Assembly: GCA_036504595.1 (NCBI GenBank)
Contig: DASXUX010000014.1
Coordinates: 213,861-277,860 of the forward strand
DNA length: 64,000 bases
Reading direction: 5' to 3'
From: DASXUX01 sp036504595
Lineage (GTDB): Bacteria; Planctomycetota; SZUA-567; H5-PLA8
In this document: one piece after another, positions 15,920-24,057 of the stretch
How the letters are laid out: every line of letters begins with the position of its first letter
Position numbering within the stretch: position 1 is the stretch's first letter
Position numbers and translations under genes: made by a program
The notes under the pieces: model-generated
What the model saw: only the letters and a program-made list of their open reading frames with translations
Databases searched by the model: none
What the model was told of the DNA's origin: nothing

Positions 15920-16822
15920 ATGAAGCAGCGAATTCTCTTGGCCGTGGCGCTCTGCGCGGCGGTCACCTTGAGCTGGGCTGGCGAGACTGAACACTACGTC
16001 AACGGCGTGGAAGGCATCAAGGCGGCCACGGTTCCGCCGCCGGGAATTTACTTCCGCAGCTACGAAGTTTTCTACCATGCCGACACGTTGAAGGACAAGA
16101 ACGGAAACGACGTGCCGTTCAACTTTCATGCGAACGTGATCGCCAGCGCTGAGCGCGGCATCTGGGTGACCGACCGGCTGAAGGAGGTCATCGGTTGCGA
16201 TTTTGGCATGTACTTCATCGTGCCGGTCACTCACGCGCACGAGGAGATCAAGACGTTCGGCATCGAAGATACGCGCACGCGCGTGGGCGATCTGGAATTC
16301 AGCCCGGCGCTGTTCTCGTGGCACAAGAAGTATTTCGATCTTTCGCTCGCATACGACATTTTCCTTCCAACAGGCGACCGCGACAACAGCCAGCCAGCGA
16401 CGATGTTGATTGGCCGGGAGTATTGGACTCACATGTTGACCTTCGGCGGCACGGGTTACCTGGACAAAGAGAAAACCTGGTCCGTGTCGGCGCTCTCGCG
16501 CTACGAAGTTCACAGCCAGCAAAAAGGCACGTACGTCAAACCCGGCCAGGATTTCCACTTCGAATGGGGCGTCGGCAAGTCGGTGGGGAAGAGCGGCTGG
16601 GAAGTCGGCCTGGCCGGCTACTGCCAGTGGCAGACGACGAACGACCGCGGCAAGGGCGCCACCGATAAAGCCAGAGATCGCGTCTTCGCCGCCGGCCCGG
16701 AAGTCAATTACTTCATCAAGCCCATCGGCCTGTGCGCAGCGCTGCGGTCCGAAATCGAATTCGGCGCGAAGGATCGGCCGCAAGGCACGATGACGACGCT
16801 GACGTTTACGAAGAGATTCTAA
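15920..16822 (+). CDS. Outer-membrane protein, phenol-degradation MetA-like (PF13557 type)
   Basis: A 300-residue protein with a cleavable signal (LLAVALCAAVTLSWAGE). The mature start HYVNGVEGIKAATVPPPGI and YFRSYEVFYHAD match the Phenol_MetA_deg family, predicted outer-membrane beta barrels. Amphipathic strands alternate to a C-terminal Phe (TLTFTKRF), as expected for BAM-inserted barrels. The transported compound is unknown. GGGGGGAAG precedes the ATG. Confidence 0.75.
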   Translation: MKQRILLAVALCAAVTLSWAGETEHYVNGVEGIKAATVPPPGIYFRSYEVFYHADTLKDKNGNDVPFNFHANVIASAERGIWVTDRLKEVIGCDFGMYFIVPVTHAHEEIKTFGIEDTRTRVGDLEFSPALFSWHKKYFDLSLAYDIFLPTGDRDNSQPATMLIGREYWTHMLTFGGTGYLDKEKTWSVSALSRYEVHSQQKGTYVKPGQDFHFEWGVGKSVGKSGWEVGLAGYCQWQTTNDRGKGATDKARDRVFAAGPEVNYFIKPIGLCAALRSEIEFGAKDRPQGTMTTLTFTKRF

Positions 16823-16840
16823 CTCGCGGAGCCACAGAGA

Positions 16841-17011
16841 ACAGGGTTCAGGGTTTGGGGTTCAGGGTTCAGTGACTGCTTAAATATCTACGCTTCCAGA
16901 CCCTGGACCCTGAACCCTGCTGCCCTCTGCGTCCTCCGCGCCCTCTGCGGTGAGATGTTGCCGCTGACTCCAGACTCTCGACTCCAGATTCCAGATTCCA
17001 GACTCCAGACT
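16841..17011. repeat. GGGTTCA arms and a GACTCCA heptamer array
   Basis: GGGTTCA units (16841-16873) are followed 30 bp later by their complement (CCCTGAACCCTG, 16903-16919), which would form a hairpin. A separate GACTCCA/GATTCCA heptamer array runs 16965-17011 and ends exactly at the stop of the minus-strand CBM9 gene. Confidence 0.8.
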
Positions 17012-18055
17012 CTATTTCTGCATCTGAATCGTGGCGATCGGGTCGTCGTCGTAGAAGACGGTGAGCGTGCCGTAGCCCTGGTCCTTGTTCTTGGGCTTGT
17101 CGAGCTTGATGCGCGCCATCTGTTCATCGCCGGCCGGTTCGAGTTTGCCCTTGCCGACCGTCTTGTCGTCGTCCTTGACTTTGATCGTCTTGCTCTTGGC
17201 CGTCGCACCCGCGGTGACGACGACGGTCGCATTGCCTTCGCCATCGACGCTGGCTTCGGTCACTTTCAGCGTCTTTTCTTTCAGCTCGCCTTCGCCGATC
17301 ATGGTGATTTTCGCGCCACCGGTCTTCGCGGTGCCGACGGCCGAAGTCGTTGTCGGGGTTGCGGCTTTGGCGCCCACCAGCTTGATGCGGTACATGTTGT
17401 TGGGGTCGGAATGCGCATCGGGCTTCGGATACCACAATGCCTGGAAGCGCTCGCCTTCCTTGTCCGAATCGTTGGCGTAAAGCTGGAAGCCGAGTTCCTT
17501 GCCTTCGGCGGCCTCGATGTTCAGATTCTTCCACGGGAGGAGAGCTTCAATGATGTAACCATTCGGCGTAATGGTGCGGGCGACTTCGATCGTCAGCTTC
17601 TCTTTCTTCTCGATCGTCTTGCGATAGTCGCTGATGTTCTGGCGCAACTCCGGATGGTTCTTGTCGCGGCCCGGCGCGATAACGACCTGGTAGCTGTCTG
17701 TTGCTCCGCGTTGTGTCGCCACAAAGAACTCGACCGAATCGCCCTTCCACAGTTCCTCGGGCTTCTCGGCCGGTTCGAGCGCCACGTCATCGACGACCGT
17801 GACGATCACCAGCAGGCCGCGCTCGTCCCAGCCGAGGCGGAACGAGGGGCTGAAATTTGCGGCAGGCAGGCGCTTGCCTTTCTCATCAGCAAGGGCATCG
17901 ACTTTCAAGCCCTGATCCTTCCAATCGTCATCCTTGCCATCAATCGTAATTCCGGTGATCTTCGGCACGTCGAAGACCGGCGAATCATCGGCCGCGCGGA
18001 CGAACGGCAGCAGTGTCAGAATTGCAGAAAGCAGCGCGATAGTTTTGGAGCGCAT
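17012..18055 (-). CDS. Secreted CBM9-like (DOMON-fold) sugar-binding protein
   Basis: A 347-residue protein with a signal peptide (IALLSAILTLLPFVRAAD). The domain at about 30-230 has the CBM9 pattern: ITIDGKDDDWKDQG, FRLGWDERGLLVIVTVVDD, WKGDSVEFFV, YIIEALLPWKNLN and GFQLYANDSD. A Thr/Ala linker leads to a Lys/Asp-rich C-terminal domain (KTIKVKDDDKTVGKG) of unknown role. It probably binds polysaccharide outside the cytoplasm. GAGGGGGG lies upstream of the ATG. The stop adjoins the heptamer array at 16965-17011. Confidence 0.75.
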   Translation of the reverse strand: MRSKTIALLSAILTLLPFVRAADDSPVFDVPKITGITIDGKDDDWKDQGLKVDALADEKGKRLPAANFSPSFRLGWDERGLLVIVTVVDDVALEPAEKPEELWKGDSVEFFVATQRGATDSYQVVIAPGRDKNHPELRQNISDYRKTIEKKEKLTIEVARTITPNGYIIEALLPWKNLNIEAAEGKELGFQLYANDSDKEGERFQALWYPKPDAHSDPNNMYRIKLVGAKAATPTTTSAVGTAKTGGAKITMIGEGELKEKTLKVTEASVDGEGNATVVVTAGATAKSKTIKVKDDDKTVGKGKLEPAGDEQMARIKLDKPKNKDQGYGTLTVFYDDDPIATIQMQK

Positions 18056-18130
18056 GAGTCCCCCCTCAGTTGTGGTTAAAGCATCTATATATCAATACAC
18101 CGGCCAGCAGTAAAATGCGTTTTGTGCGAC

Positions 18131-18270
18131 GAAGATGCCCCCTCACCCCTAACCCCTCTCCCTCGCGGGGGAGAGGGGAACCGGAGCGGCAGGCTGGACA
18201 GCCTGCCCCACGTCGCAGCCGGAGGCCCGGAGAAAGAAACGGCAGCGGGCAAGATGCGCGCGCTACGGTA
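18131..18270. repeat. CCCCTNA heptamer hairpin (REP-like), with GGCAGGCTGG hairpin
   Basis: CCCCTCA, CCCCTAA and CCCCTCT are three heptamers followed by CCC-TCGC-GGGGGAGAGGGG, which forms a hairpin. A GGCAGGCTGGACAGCCTGCC hairpin (18188-18211) and a GCGGGCAAGAT-type hairpin with a CTACGG foot (18243-18270) follow. This compound is the whole upstream region of tagA. Confidence 0.85.
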
Positions 18271-18283
18271 TACTATCAGAGCA

Positions 18284-19147
18284 ATGGACATCCCACGGCT
18301 GACGATACTGGGCACGCGCGTCGCCTCGCTGACGTACAATGAGGCCGTCGAGGCGATCATGGAACTGGCCGCGCCTGGGCCAGCGCATGCCTATGTCTGC
18401 GCGGTGAACGTCCACACCGTCTCGGTCGCGCGCCGCGATCCCGGTTTTCGCGAGGTTCTCAACGGGGCATTCCTCGCTCTGCCGGATGGCAAGCCCTTGG
18501 TCTGGGCGCACCGGCTGCTCGGAGGAAGACGGCTGCCAGACCGCGTCTATGGTCCGACGCTCATGCTGCACCTTTGCAGGGCCGCCGCCGAACGCGGCGT
18601 GCCGATTTACCTGTACGGAGGAGCGGACGGCGTTGCGGAAAAGTTGGGGCAGACGCTGAAGGAACAGTTTCCAACGCTACAGGTTGCGGGAACGTGCTCG
18701 CCACCGTTCAGGGAGGAGAAGACTCCAGACTCCAGACTCCCAGACTCCAGACTCGAAGCGGAAATTGCTGCGATCAATGCCAGTGGCGCGCGTCTGGTCT
18801 TTGTGGCGCTGGGGGCGCCGAAGCAGGAGCGATTCATGGCGCGGCACGCAAAGGAGATCGAAGGGCTCCAGATCGGCGTGGGTGCGGCGTTCGATTTTCA
18901 TACGCAGCGCGTCAAGCAAGCTCCAGCGTGGATGCAGGGCGCGGGGCTGGAGTGGCTGTTCCGCTTTTGCGCCGAACCGCGTCGGCTTTGGCGCAGATAT
19001 CTGGTCTATAATCCATACTTCGTCGTCCGTTTGATGCTCCAATGGCTGGGATTGGATGGGCCCAGCCGGGACGTAGGGCAATCCGCCGGATTGCCCGCGC
19101 AATCCAGAGGATTGCGCCACAATGGGAATGCGGATGGAAAAGCTTAA
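18284..19147 (+). CDS. WecG/TagA/CpsF-family glycosyltransferase
   Basis: A 287-residue transferase (GT26) that adds an N-acetylhexosaminuronic acid or mannosamine-type sugar to an undecaprenyl-linked glycan at the membrane. Family blocks are MDIPRLTILGTRVASLTYNE, NVHTVSVARRDPGFREVL, LPDGKPLVWAHRLLG, RVYGPTLM, YLYGGADG, LVFVALGAPKQERFM, GVGAAFDFHTQRVKQAPAWM and EWLFRF. Residues about 146-158 (PDSRLPDSRL) come from a GACTCCA heptamer insert. The last 25 residues come from a GTAG...CCAC REPIN at 19072-19119. ATG 18284 lacks a Shine-Dalgarno sequence but has TATACT just upstream. It overlaps the next gene by 26 bp. Confidence 0.87.
   Translation: MDIPRLTILGTRVASLTYNEAVEAIMELAAPGPAHAYVCAVNVHTVSVARRDPGFREVLNGAFLALPDGKPLVWAHRLLGGRRLPDRVYGPTLMLHLCRAAAERGVPIYLYGGADGVAEKLGQTLKEQFPTLQVAGTCSPPFREEKTPDSRLPDSRLEAEIAAINASGARLVFVALGAPKQERFMARHAKEIEGLQIGVGAAFDFHTQRVKQAPAWMQGAGLEWLFRFCAEPRRLWRRYLVYNPYFVVRLMLQWLGLDGPSRDVGQSAGLPAQSRGLRHNGNADGKA
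18721..18756. repeat. GACTCCA heptamer array, in frame inside tagA
   Basis: Five units of GACTCCA, with one irregular CCC step, are translated as TPDSRLPDSRL in a surface loop before the EAEIAAINASGARL helix. Kin arrays are at 16965-17011 and 51851-51880. Confidence 0.85.
19072..19119. repeat. REPIN: GTAG + two GGCAATCC hairpins + CCAC
   Basis: GTAGGGCAATCC-gcc-GGATTGCCC is followed by GCGCAATCC-aga-GGATTGCGCCAC. This is the same 48-bp double-hairpin plan as 29504-29552 inside metH. It encodes the C-terminal tail of TagA. Confidence 0.85.
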
Positions 19148-20747
19148 GCTAGCCGACAGCTACGATGTTCCCCCAGCGGCTGAATACCGGCACGCGGTGC
19201 CGGCCTCCGCGCCGGCGAGTAGCGACGCCCGCGCTAACACGGCCGGAGCGGTGGGTCGCTGGCTGCTGCTGTTCTTGCTGGCGGGGCATCTCATTTGGCG
19301 GCGGGAGTTCGCGCATCAAAGTCTCGGCAGCCTGCTGACTCTGGCACACTGGAACGCGCCGGCAGTCCTTTCGCAGGCGTATATCACTGAAATCTGTCTT
19401 TTGGCCATGCTTCCACTGGCGCTGCTCATCTGGCGTCGTGGGCATCAACGAGCGACCGTGCCGCCGGGCCAAGGCGCGCTCGCGAAGGGCTTCGGCCCAG
19501 CGCTCTATCTTTGCATCGCGATGCTGGCCTGGGCGGGCGGGCATCTGGTCGCCGGGTTCATTCGCCAGCCGCACGATTCGTACCTGGTGCTGCGGCAGAG
19601 CGCCCTGGGCGGATACGCGCTCGTTTTCTTGTATGCGTACTTGTTCTTTGGAGATCAAAGCAAACACGTCCGGCAGGCGGCGTGGTTCTGTGTGCTAACG
19701 GCCGTCGTCTGTGCCGCTCTGGACACAGCCGGCCTGCTGCGGCCTGATCCGTCGATACCGACCTATTATCCGGGCGAACCGCTCTACGGTCAGCAAACGT
19801 TGCCGCTGGGCATCCTGGCCTTGGGGCTGCTGGTGGTCTGTTCGGATCAGAAGTGGCCGCTGCGCGTTTTAGCTCTGCTTCTGGCGGGCTTCATCGGTTG
19901 GCGGCAAAGCCAGCGCGTCCTTCAATCCAGCGTGATACTCGGCATGGCCGGCGCGCTCGCGCTGTACGTGGTCATGGGCGCAGTTCTGGCCTGGCGCGGG
20001 CAGTCCAATACCTTCAAGCGTGCGCTGCTGCTGCTGGGACTTTTCGGGTTCGGAGCGTGCGTTTATGGCACATATCGGCATATCAACAAAGGCGACAGTA
20101 TCGCCACCGAGGCGGCGTCGGAGATGCACGCCTGGTCCCCGAGCAGTTACTCCAGCCTGATGGCGTTGTATGAAGAGACGAAGGTTCCCGACGACAGCAC
20201 GAAGTGGGTGCAGTCTCGGCGTCCGCCGTACGATCTGGTCACGGATCCTGAAGTCTACAAACTGAACGCGGTTTATATGAAAGCCAGAACCAGCGGGGGC
20301 GTGAGCCTGGTGAACAACATCTGGCGCGGGCTGGTCTGGCGGCGGATGTTCCAGGACTGGCGCGATGGGTGCAGGTGGCAGGGCGCCGGCGTGGGCAAGG
20401 CGTGGTTCTATCCGGGCATGTACCAGTCGCCGTTCCATTACGGAGAGGACCGCGAAGGCCTGGAGCCGCACAACAGCCTGCTCAACTATCTGTACCGGTA
20501 TGGTGCGGTGGGAATAGGGTTGCTGATCTTGCTGGTGATCGTGGTTTTCTGGTTCGTGTTTAAGGCGTTAAACTCAACGCTAACGGGCGAGCCGCTGCTG
20601 GAAGGGATTGTTCTATTCTTCTTCTACAGTGCGTTGTTCGCGTGTTTCAACGTTGCGCTGGAAGGGCCGTCGTACGCGATGCCGTTCTGGGTGGCGTTGG
20701 GGGTGATGTATGGGAAGGCAAGGCAGGGAAATCAGTCGAGAGTCTAG
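19122..20747 (+). CDS. O-antigen ligase/polymerase-like polytopic membrane protein
   Basis: A 541-residue inner-membrane protein with about 11-12 hydrophobic segments, for example LLLFLLAGHLIW, LYLCIAMLAWAGGHLVAG, YALVFLYAYLFF, VILGMAGALALYVVMGAVL and VGIGLLILLVIVVFWFVF. A large soluble loop (about residues 325-440) lies between the last membrane segments and contains EPHNSLLNYLYRYGAVG. A late periplasmic loop with an HNxxL motif is the hallmark of the Wzy_C/RfaL (O-antigen ligase) family. It probably ligates or polymerises surface glycan made with TagA and the GT4 enzyme. The stop TAG lies in a repeat arm. Confidence 0.78.
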   Translation: MGMRMEKLKLADSYDVPPAAEYRHAVPASAPASSDARANTAGAVGRWLLLFLLAGHLIWRREFAHQSLGSLLTLAHWNAPAVLSQAYITEICLLAMLPLALLIWRRGHQRATVPPGQGALAKGFGPALYLCIAMLAWAGGHLVAGFIRQPHDSYLVLRQSALGGYALVFLYAYLFFGDQSKHVRQAAWFCVLTAVVCAALDTAGLLRPDPSIPTYYPGEPLYGQQTLPLGILALGLLVVCSDQKWPLRVLALLLAGFIGWRQSQRVLQSSVILGMAGALALYVVMGAVLAWRGQSNTFKRALLLLGLFGFGACVYGTYRHINKGDSIATEAASEMHAWSPSSYSSLMALYEETKVPDDSTKWVQSRRPPYDLVTDPEVYKLNAVYMKARTSGGVSLVNNIWRGLVWRRMFQDWRDGCRWQGAGVGKAWFYPGMYQSPFHYGEDREGLEPHNSLLNYLYRYGAVGIGLLILLVIVVFWFVFKALNSTLTGEPLLEGIVLFFFYSALFACFNVALEGPSYAMPFWVALGVMYGKARQGNQSRV

Positions 20748-20936
20748 AAGTCCAGAGGTCGAGAAGTCGAAGGCTTGTGACGTAGACACGTAACCGCGTG
20801 GTTACCCATCCGGGCCTGTTCGACTTTGTTAGGGACTGAGCGCTCACAAAAGAATCCAGAAGTCATCGGCCTAATGTTACAGGCCGCCGACTTCTGGACT
20901 TCTCGACTTCTAGACTTCTAGACTCTTGGACTCGTT
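20740..20936. repeat. Inverted GACTTCT-type arrays between convergent genes
   Basis: The left arm (20740-20775) has GTCTAGAAGTCCAGAGGTC-type units. The right arm (20885-20936) has GACTTCTGGACTTCTCGACT and further units. The arms complement each other across about 110 bp and reach the stop codons of both flanking convergent genes. Confidence 0.85.
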
Positions 20937-21806
20937 TTAGAACCCAAAGCCAACGCCCCAGCCGCTGTGATGGCCGAAGTGGCTGTAGCCAAAGCGCACG
21001 GACGGGCCGTAGTAATAGCGGGGATAATAGTACGGACCGCCGTAGATCACGGGCGGGTTCTGGTAAATCACAGTCGGCGGGGACTCGACGATTCGCTCCT
21101 GAACCGGCGGCTGGGCTTCGGAGTTCCGCTGGTTGGGCTGGCCGTTGTCGCGCAGCGTCACCAAACGGCCGGTGCTTTTGCGCTGGCCGTGCTCGAAGGT
21201 GGTCGCGTACAGGGCTTCCAGATCGGCCGTATCGACACGGGAAATCATGAGCAGGGATTTGTCTTCGGCAAAGACGGTAATCTCCTGCCCGTCTTTCTGC
21301 CCGTTGTAGCGGACCTTCAGCGCTCCGGTGGGCATACGCAGACTGATTCCGCCGTGCGCCTCAATGTTGCCGCGACCATCGGCGGCGACGGGGGCGATCC
21401 AGATTGTCTGCGCGTCGGGTTCATAGCGATAGGACCAGACGCGGTCGTCGAGGTTCTCGATGTTGAGCGCGCCCTTGCCGGCCGCAACAACGGGCGCCGC
21501 CGGAGCAACGGGAGCCGGGTTTGGAGCAGCCGGAGTGGTCGCTACGGCAGGGCCTGCCGCTGGCCGGTGGCGCAGCATGGCGGTAATGACCTTGTCGGGA
21601 ACCTTGGCGTCTTTGAGCTTGATGATCTCTGCGGCGCTAAGAGTGTAATTGGCTTGAGACTTCTCCACGACGGCAAGCATGACGTCTTCGCCGACGTTCT
21701 TTTGCGCCATCGCCACGATTTCGTCCACTGAATCCGCGGCAAAAGCAATTCCGCACACGGCGAGCAAGGCAACGGCAGCGCAAAGTCCGGCAACGTTTCT
21801 GGTCAT
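20937..21806 (-). CDS. Secreted hypothetical protein with a Gly/Tyr-rich tail
   Basis: A 289-residue protein with a signal peptide (AGLCAAVALLAVCGIAFAAD). A helical N-terminal segment contains SAAEIIKLKDAKVPDKVITAML, a short 'SHOCT-like' helix pair often seen in planctomycete secreted proteins. An Ala/Pro linker follows, then a beta-rich domain with the pattern WSYRYEPDAQTIWIAPVA. The last 50 residues are aromatic (GGPYYYPRYYYGPSVRFGYS). The function is unknown. The start at 21806 has GGAGG 7 nt upstream. Confidence 0.65.
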   Translation of the reverse strand: MTRNVAGLCAAVALLAVCGIAFAADSVDEIVAMAQKNVGEDVMLAVVEKSQANYTLSAAEIIKLKDAKVPDKVITAMLRHRPAAGPAVATTPAAPNPAPVAPAAPVVAAGKGALNIENLDDRVWSYRYEPDAQTIWIAPVAADGRGNIEAHGGISLRMPTGALKVRYNGQKDGQEITVFAEDKSLLMISRVDTADLEALYATTFEHGQRKSTGRLVTLRDNGQPNQRNSEAQPPVQERIVESPPTVIYQNPPVIYGGPYYYPRYYYGPSVRFGYSHFGHHSGWGVGFGF

Positions 21807-21878
21807 CTTCGTTCCTCCGGCAAGTCCGTACGGCACACTTCTCCTTCATTAGATCGACGCTCGAGGCAAACTCCTATT

Positions 21879-21908
21879 CAAAAAAACAGGGAGCCCGAAG
21901 GCTCCCTG
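21879..21908 (-). terminator. Rho-independent terminator after the 105-aa secreted protein gene
   Basis: CAGGGAGCC and GGCTCCCTG form a perfect 9-bp stem with a 4-nt loop. On the minus strand a run of seven T follows the stem. It lies 30 bp after the stop at 21938. Confidence 0.9.
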
Positions 21909-21937
21909 AGATTCACAAACCCTGTTTGAAACAGAGC

Positions 21938-22255
21938 TTATGCCTTCTTCTTGATCTCGGTGACTTCGATCGACTTACCGTCTTCGGAGATCTTGCCCTT
22001 GACCACGTACTCGCCACCTTCCTTGTACTTGACATCTTTCAGGGCATCGCCCTTGAGCAGCACGATCTTGCCGTCGGCGGTCTTGGCGGCGGGAGCGCAG
22101 GACTTGGCGCCAGTGTCCTTCGAGTAGTTGCAATGCGCACAGCCAACGGTCACAGTCCACTCACCGGCTTTGGCCTCTTTCTCGTCCGCGCGCACGTAGC
22201 TCGCGATGACCAGGCTCAACGTCACGGACGCCATCAAAAAGAACGCGTACTTCAT
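21938..22255 (-). CDS. Small secreted protein, DUF6370-like
   Basis: A 105-residue protein with a signal peptide (FFLMASVTLSLVIASYVRAD). The mature part has GCAHCNYSKDTGAKSCAPA, three cysteines, then beta strands (GKIVLLKGDALKDVKYKEGG) and KSIEVTEIKKK. This resembles small planctomycete proteins of the DUF6370 type; the role is unknown, and metal binding by the cysteines is possible. The start at 22255 is set by the signal peptide and GGAGAGG. A strong terminator follows. Confidence 0.6.
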   Translation of the reverse strand: MKYAFFLMASVTLSLVIASYVRADEKEAKAGEWTVTVGCAHCNYSKDTGAKSCAPAAKTADGKIVLLKGDALKDVKYKEGGEYVVKGKISEDGKSIEVTEIKKKA

Positions 22256-22655
22256 GTCTTGACCTCTCCTTACAACTGCTGCCGTAGCTCGCCGAAACAC
22301 TCGGCTAACACTCGGCAGACCCTTACGCCTCCAGTTTTTACGGATTGGAGGCAAATCCGTACAACGTTGACAAAGGAAGACTCGTCTCCCTTTCACAACA
22401 GTTCGCTCGCTGGCCGCCTTGATCACCAGATCAACGACATAGTCGAACTTCTTTTAGAAAACTGTGACTGCTCCCACTGCTTGCGTGTTTTGAAAAAGGA
22501 TAGTGTTCGCTCACCAGCCTTCAAGCAGAAACAAGTCAAATGACGGTAATTTAATTTGGGCGTTGTTAGGGATCTTATGCGCGAAGCGATGGAATGCGCT
22601 GTAACGCGGGTCCGGTTCTGCTACGCTCTGTCGGCAGATCATTGGAGCTTTTGGC
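22256..22655. other. Gene-free interval upstream of the GT4 gene
   Basis: No gene, repeat or RNA was recognised. The interval between the divergent genes is less GC-rich than average around 22440-22560 and probably holds both promoters, but no clear -35/-10 pair stands out. Confidence 0.4.
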
Positions 22656-23765
22656 GTGGAAGTCCCGTTCACAAGAGGAGCGGTGTTGCTCGTATCCGAG
22701 CCGCTGGTGCCGGGCGGCATTGCCGTCTACACCAGTTCGCTCATGTCCGGGCTGACGGAAGCGGGCATCCCCCACCCTCTGGTCACCAGTGCTCCGCCGA
22801 CGTGCGGCTTGCTGTCGGAGCGCGAGGACGCGCAGGTTCAGGTGGTGAACGGGCTGTTTTGGAGCTTCTGGCGCCCGCTGGTGTTCCGGCAGCTCGTAAA
22901 ATGGGCGCGCGAACATGAAGTTAGCCTGATTCACGGCCTGTCGGCTCTGGCGGCGCCGGTCTGCGCTCGGCTGGCGCGTGCGCTGAACGTTCCCTTCATC
23001 GTCACGGTCCACCACTTTCAGAAAGCCGGCAGTCTGCATTTTGACAAGCAGTGTCGCGGGGTGATCGCCGTGAGCGAAGCCCTTCGCGAGAATCTGGTCA
23101 ACGATGCCGATATCCCGAAAGAAGTCATTCGCTGCATTTCGGCTGGAATTCAAGTTCCGCAGATTCTGCAGCCGCGGCCCGGCGTCGATGAGAACAATGG
23201 CCACTCGATCCCGCTGATCAGTTCCATCGGAAAGCTGATCCCGCGCAAGGACTATGTCACCTTCCTGCGCGCCGCCCGCCTGATCGTGGACCAGCTCGGC
23301 ACCGAATGCAGCTTTGTGATTGCCGGGGACGGCCCGGAAGAATCGCGACTGCGCAAGCTCGCGCGCCAGTTGAAAATTGATAAGCAGCTCACGTTCTGCC
23401 ACGGAACGGCATCGCAAGGAGCTTTGCTGCGCGACACGGACGTGTACGTGCAGTGCTCCAAAGTGGAAGGCTTCGGGACGATGGTGCTGCAAGCGATGGC
23501 GCGCGGCGTGCCGGTCGTGGCGACCTCCACCGGCGGACTGCTGACGCTGGTGAAGGACGGCGAAACCGGTTACCTGGTGCCGATCGGCGACTCCGCCGCT
23601 CTGGCCGCGCGGGTGCTGGACATGATCACGAATAAAGAGCTGCGCCAGCGGCTGGCGGAGAATGCTCGGGAGGTCGCGCTGAGCAGCTACAACCTGGAAG
23701 CGATGATGTCGCGGACGATTGCCGTGTACGGCGAAGCGGTGGCACAAGCGGCGATGGCGGGGTAA
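22656..23765 (+). CDS. Glycosyltransferase family 4
   Basis: A 369-residue GT-B enzyme that transfers a sugar from a nucleotide donor in glycan synthesis. The N-terminal acceptor domain has the glycine-rich EPLVPGGIAVYTSSLMSGL and LIHGLSALAAPVCARL. The donor domain has SIGKLIPRKDYVTFLRAARL, FVIAGDGPEESRLRKLA, DVYVQCSKVEGFGTMVLQAM (the EGFG...E site) and GVPVVATSTGGLLTLVKDGE. The start is GTG 22656, with GGAG 8 nt upstream. It is downstream of the TagA/ligase genes with two secreted-protein genes between. Confidence 0.9.
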   Translation: MEVPFTRGAVLLVSEPLVPGGIAVYTSSLMSGLTEAGIPHPLVTSAPPTCGLLSEREDAQVQVVNGLFWSFWRPLVFRQLVKWAREHEVSLIHGLSALAAPVCARLARALNVPFIVTVHHFQKAGSLHFDKQCRGVIAVSEALRENLVNDADIPKEVIRCISAGIQVPQILQPRPGVDENNGHSIPLISSIGKLIPRKDYVTFLRAARLIVDQLGTECSFVIAGDGPEESRLRKLARQLKIDKQLTFCHGTASQGALLRDTDVYVQCSKVEGFGTMVLQAMARGVPVVATSTGGLLTLVKDGETGYLVPIGDSAALAARVLDMITNKELRQRLAENAREVALSSYNLEAMMSRTIAVYGEAVAQAAMAG

Positions 23766-23775
23766 CCGGTGGCAC

Positions 23776-24057
23776 GTTTGTGTTCGCGCGGTCTTTTGCG
23801 CGAACTCAAGCGTGCAATGGTGCCACTGGCACGCACCCGCGGCTTTCTGCGGTCGCTTGCCAGTGCGGGAGTCGAAATGCAATTCCGCACTGGCTAAGCC
23901 GGCCCAAAAGACGGCCGGGTGAGCCAGTGGCACCACAACTGCACGCATGAGATTGGCGCCAGGAAGACCGTCGCACCACAACTGCACGCACGAGATTGGC
24001 GCCAGACGCGCTGGGGCGATTACGCGCCTCGATGGCGCCAATCACGTGCGTGCCACC
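23776..24057. repeat. Compound repeat island between convergent genes
   Basis: In order it holds a GTTCGCGCG/TGCGCGAAC hairpin (23776-23815) and an inverted copy of the pabB GGTGCCACTGG element (23819-23935). A half copy (23935-23971) and then a full copy (23979-24057) of a third element follow; that element runs TGCACGCACGAGATTGGCGC ... GCGCCAATCACGTGCGTGCC. The island fills the whole gap and ends against the stop codon of the minus-strand gene. Confidence 0.88.
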
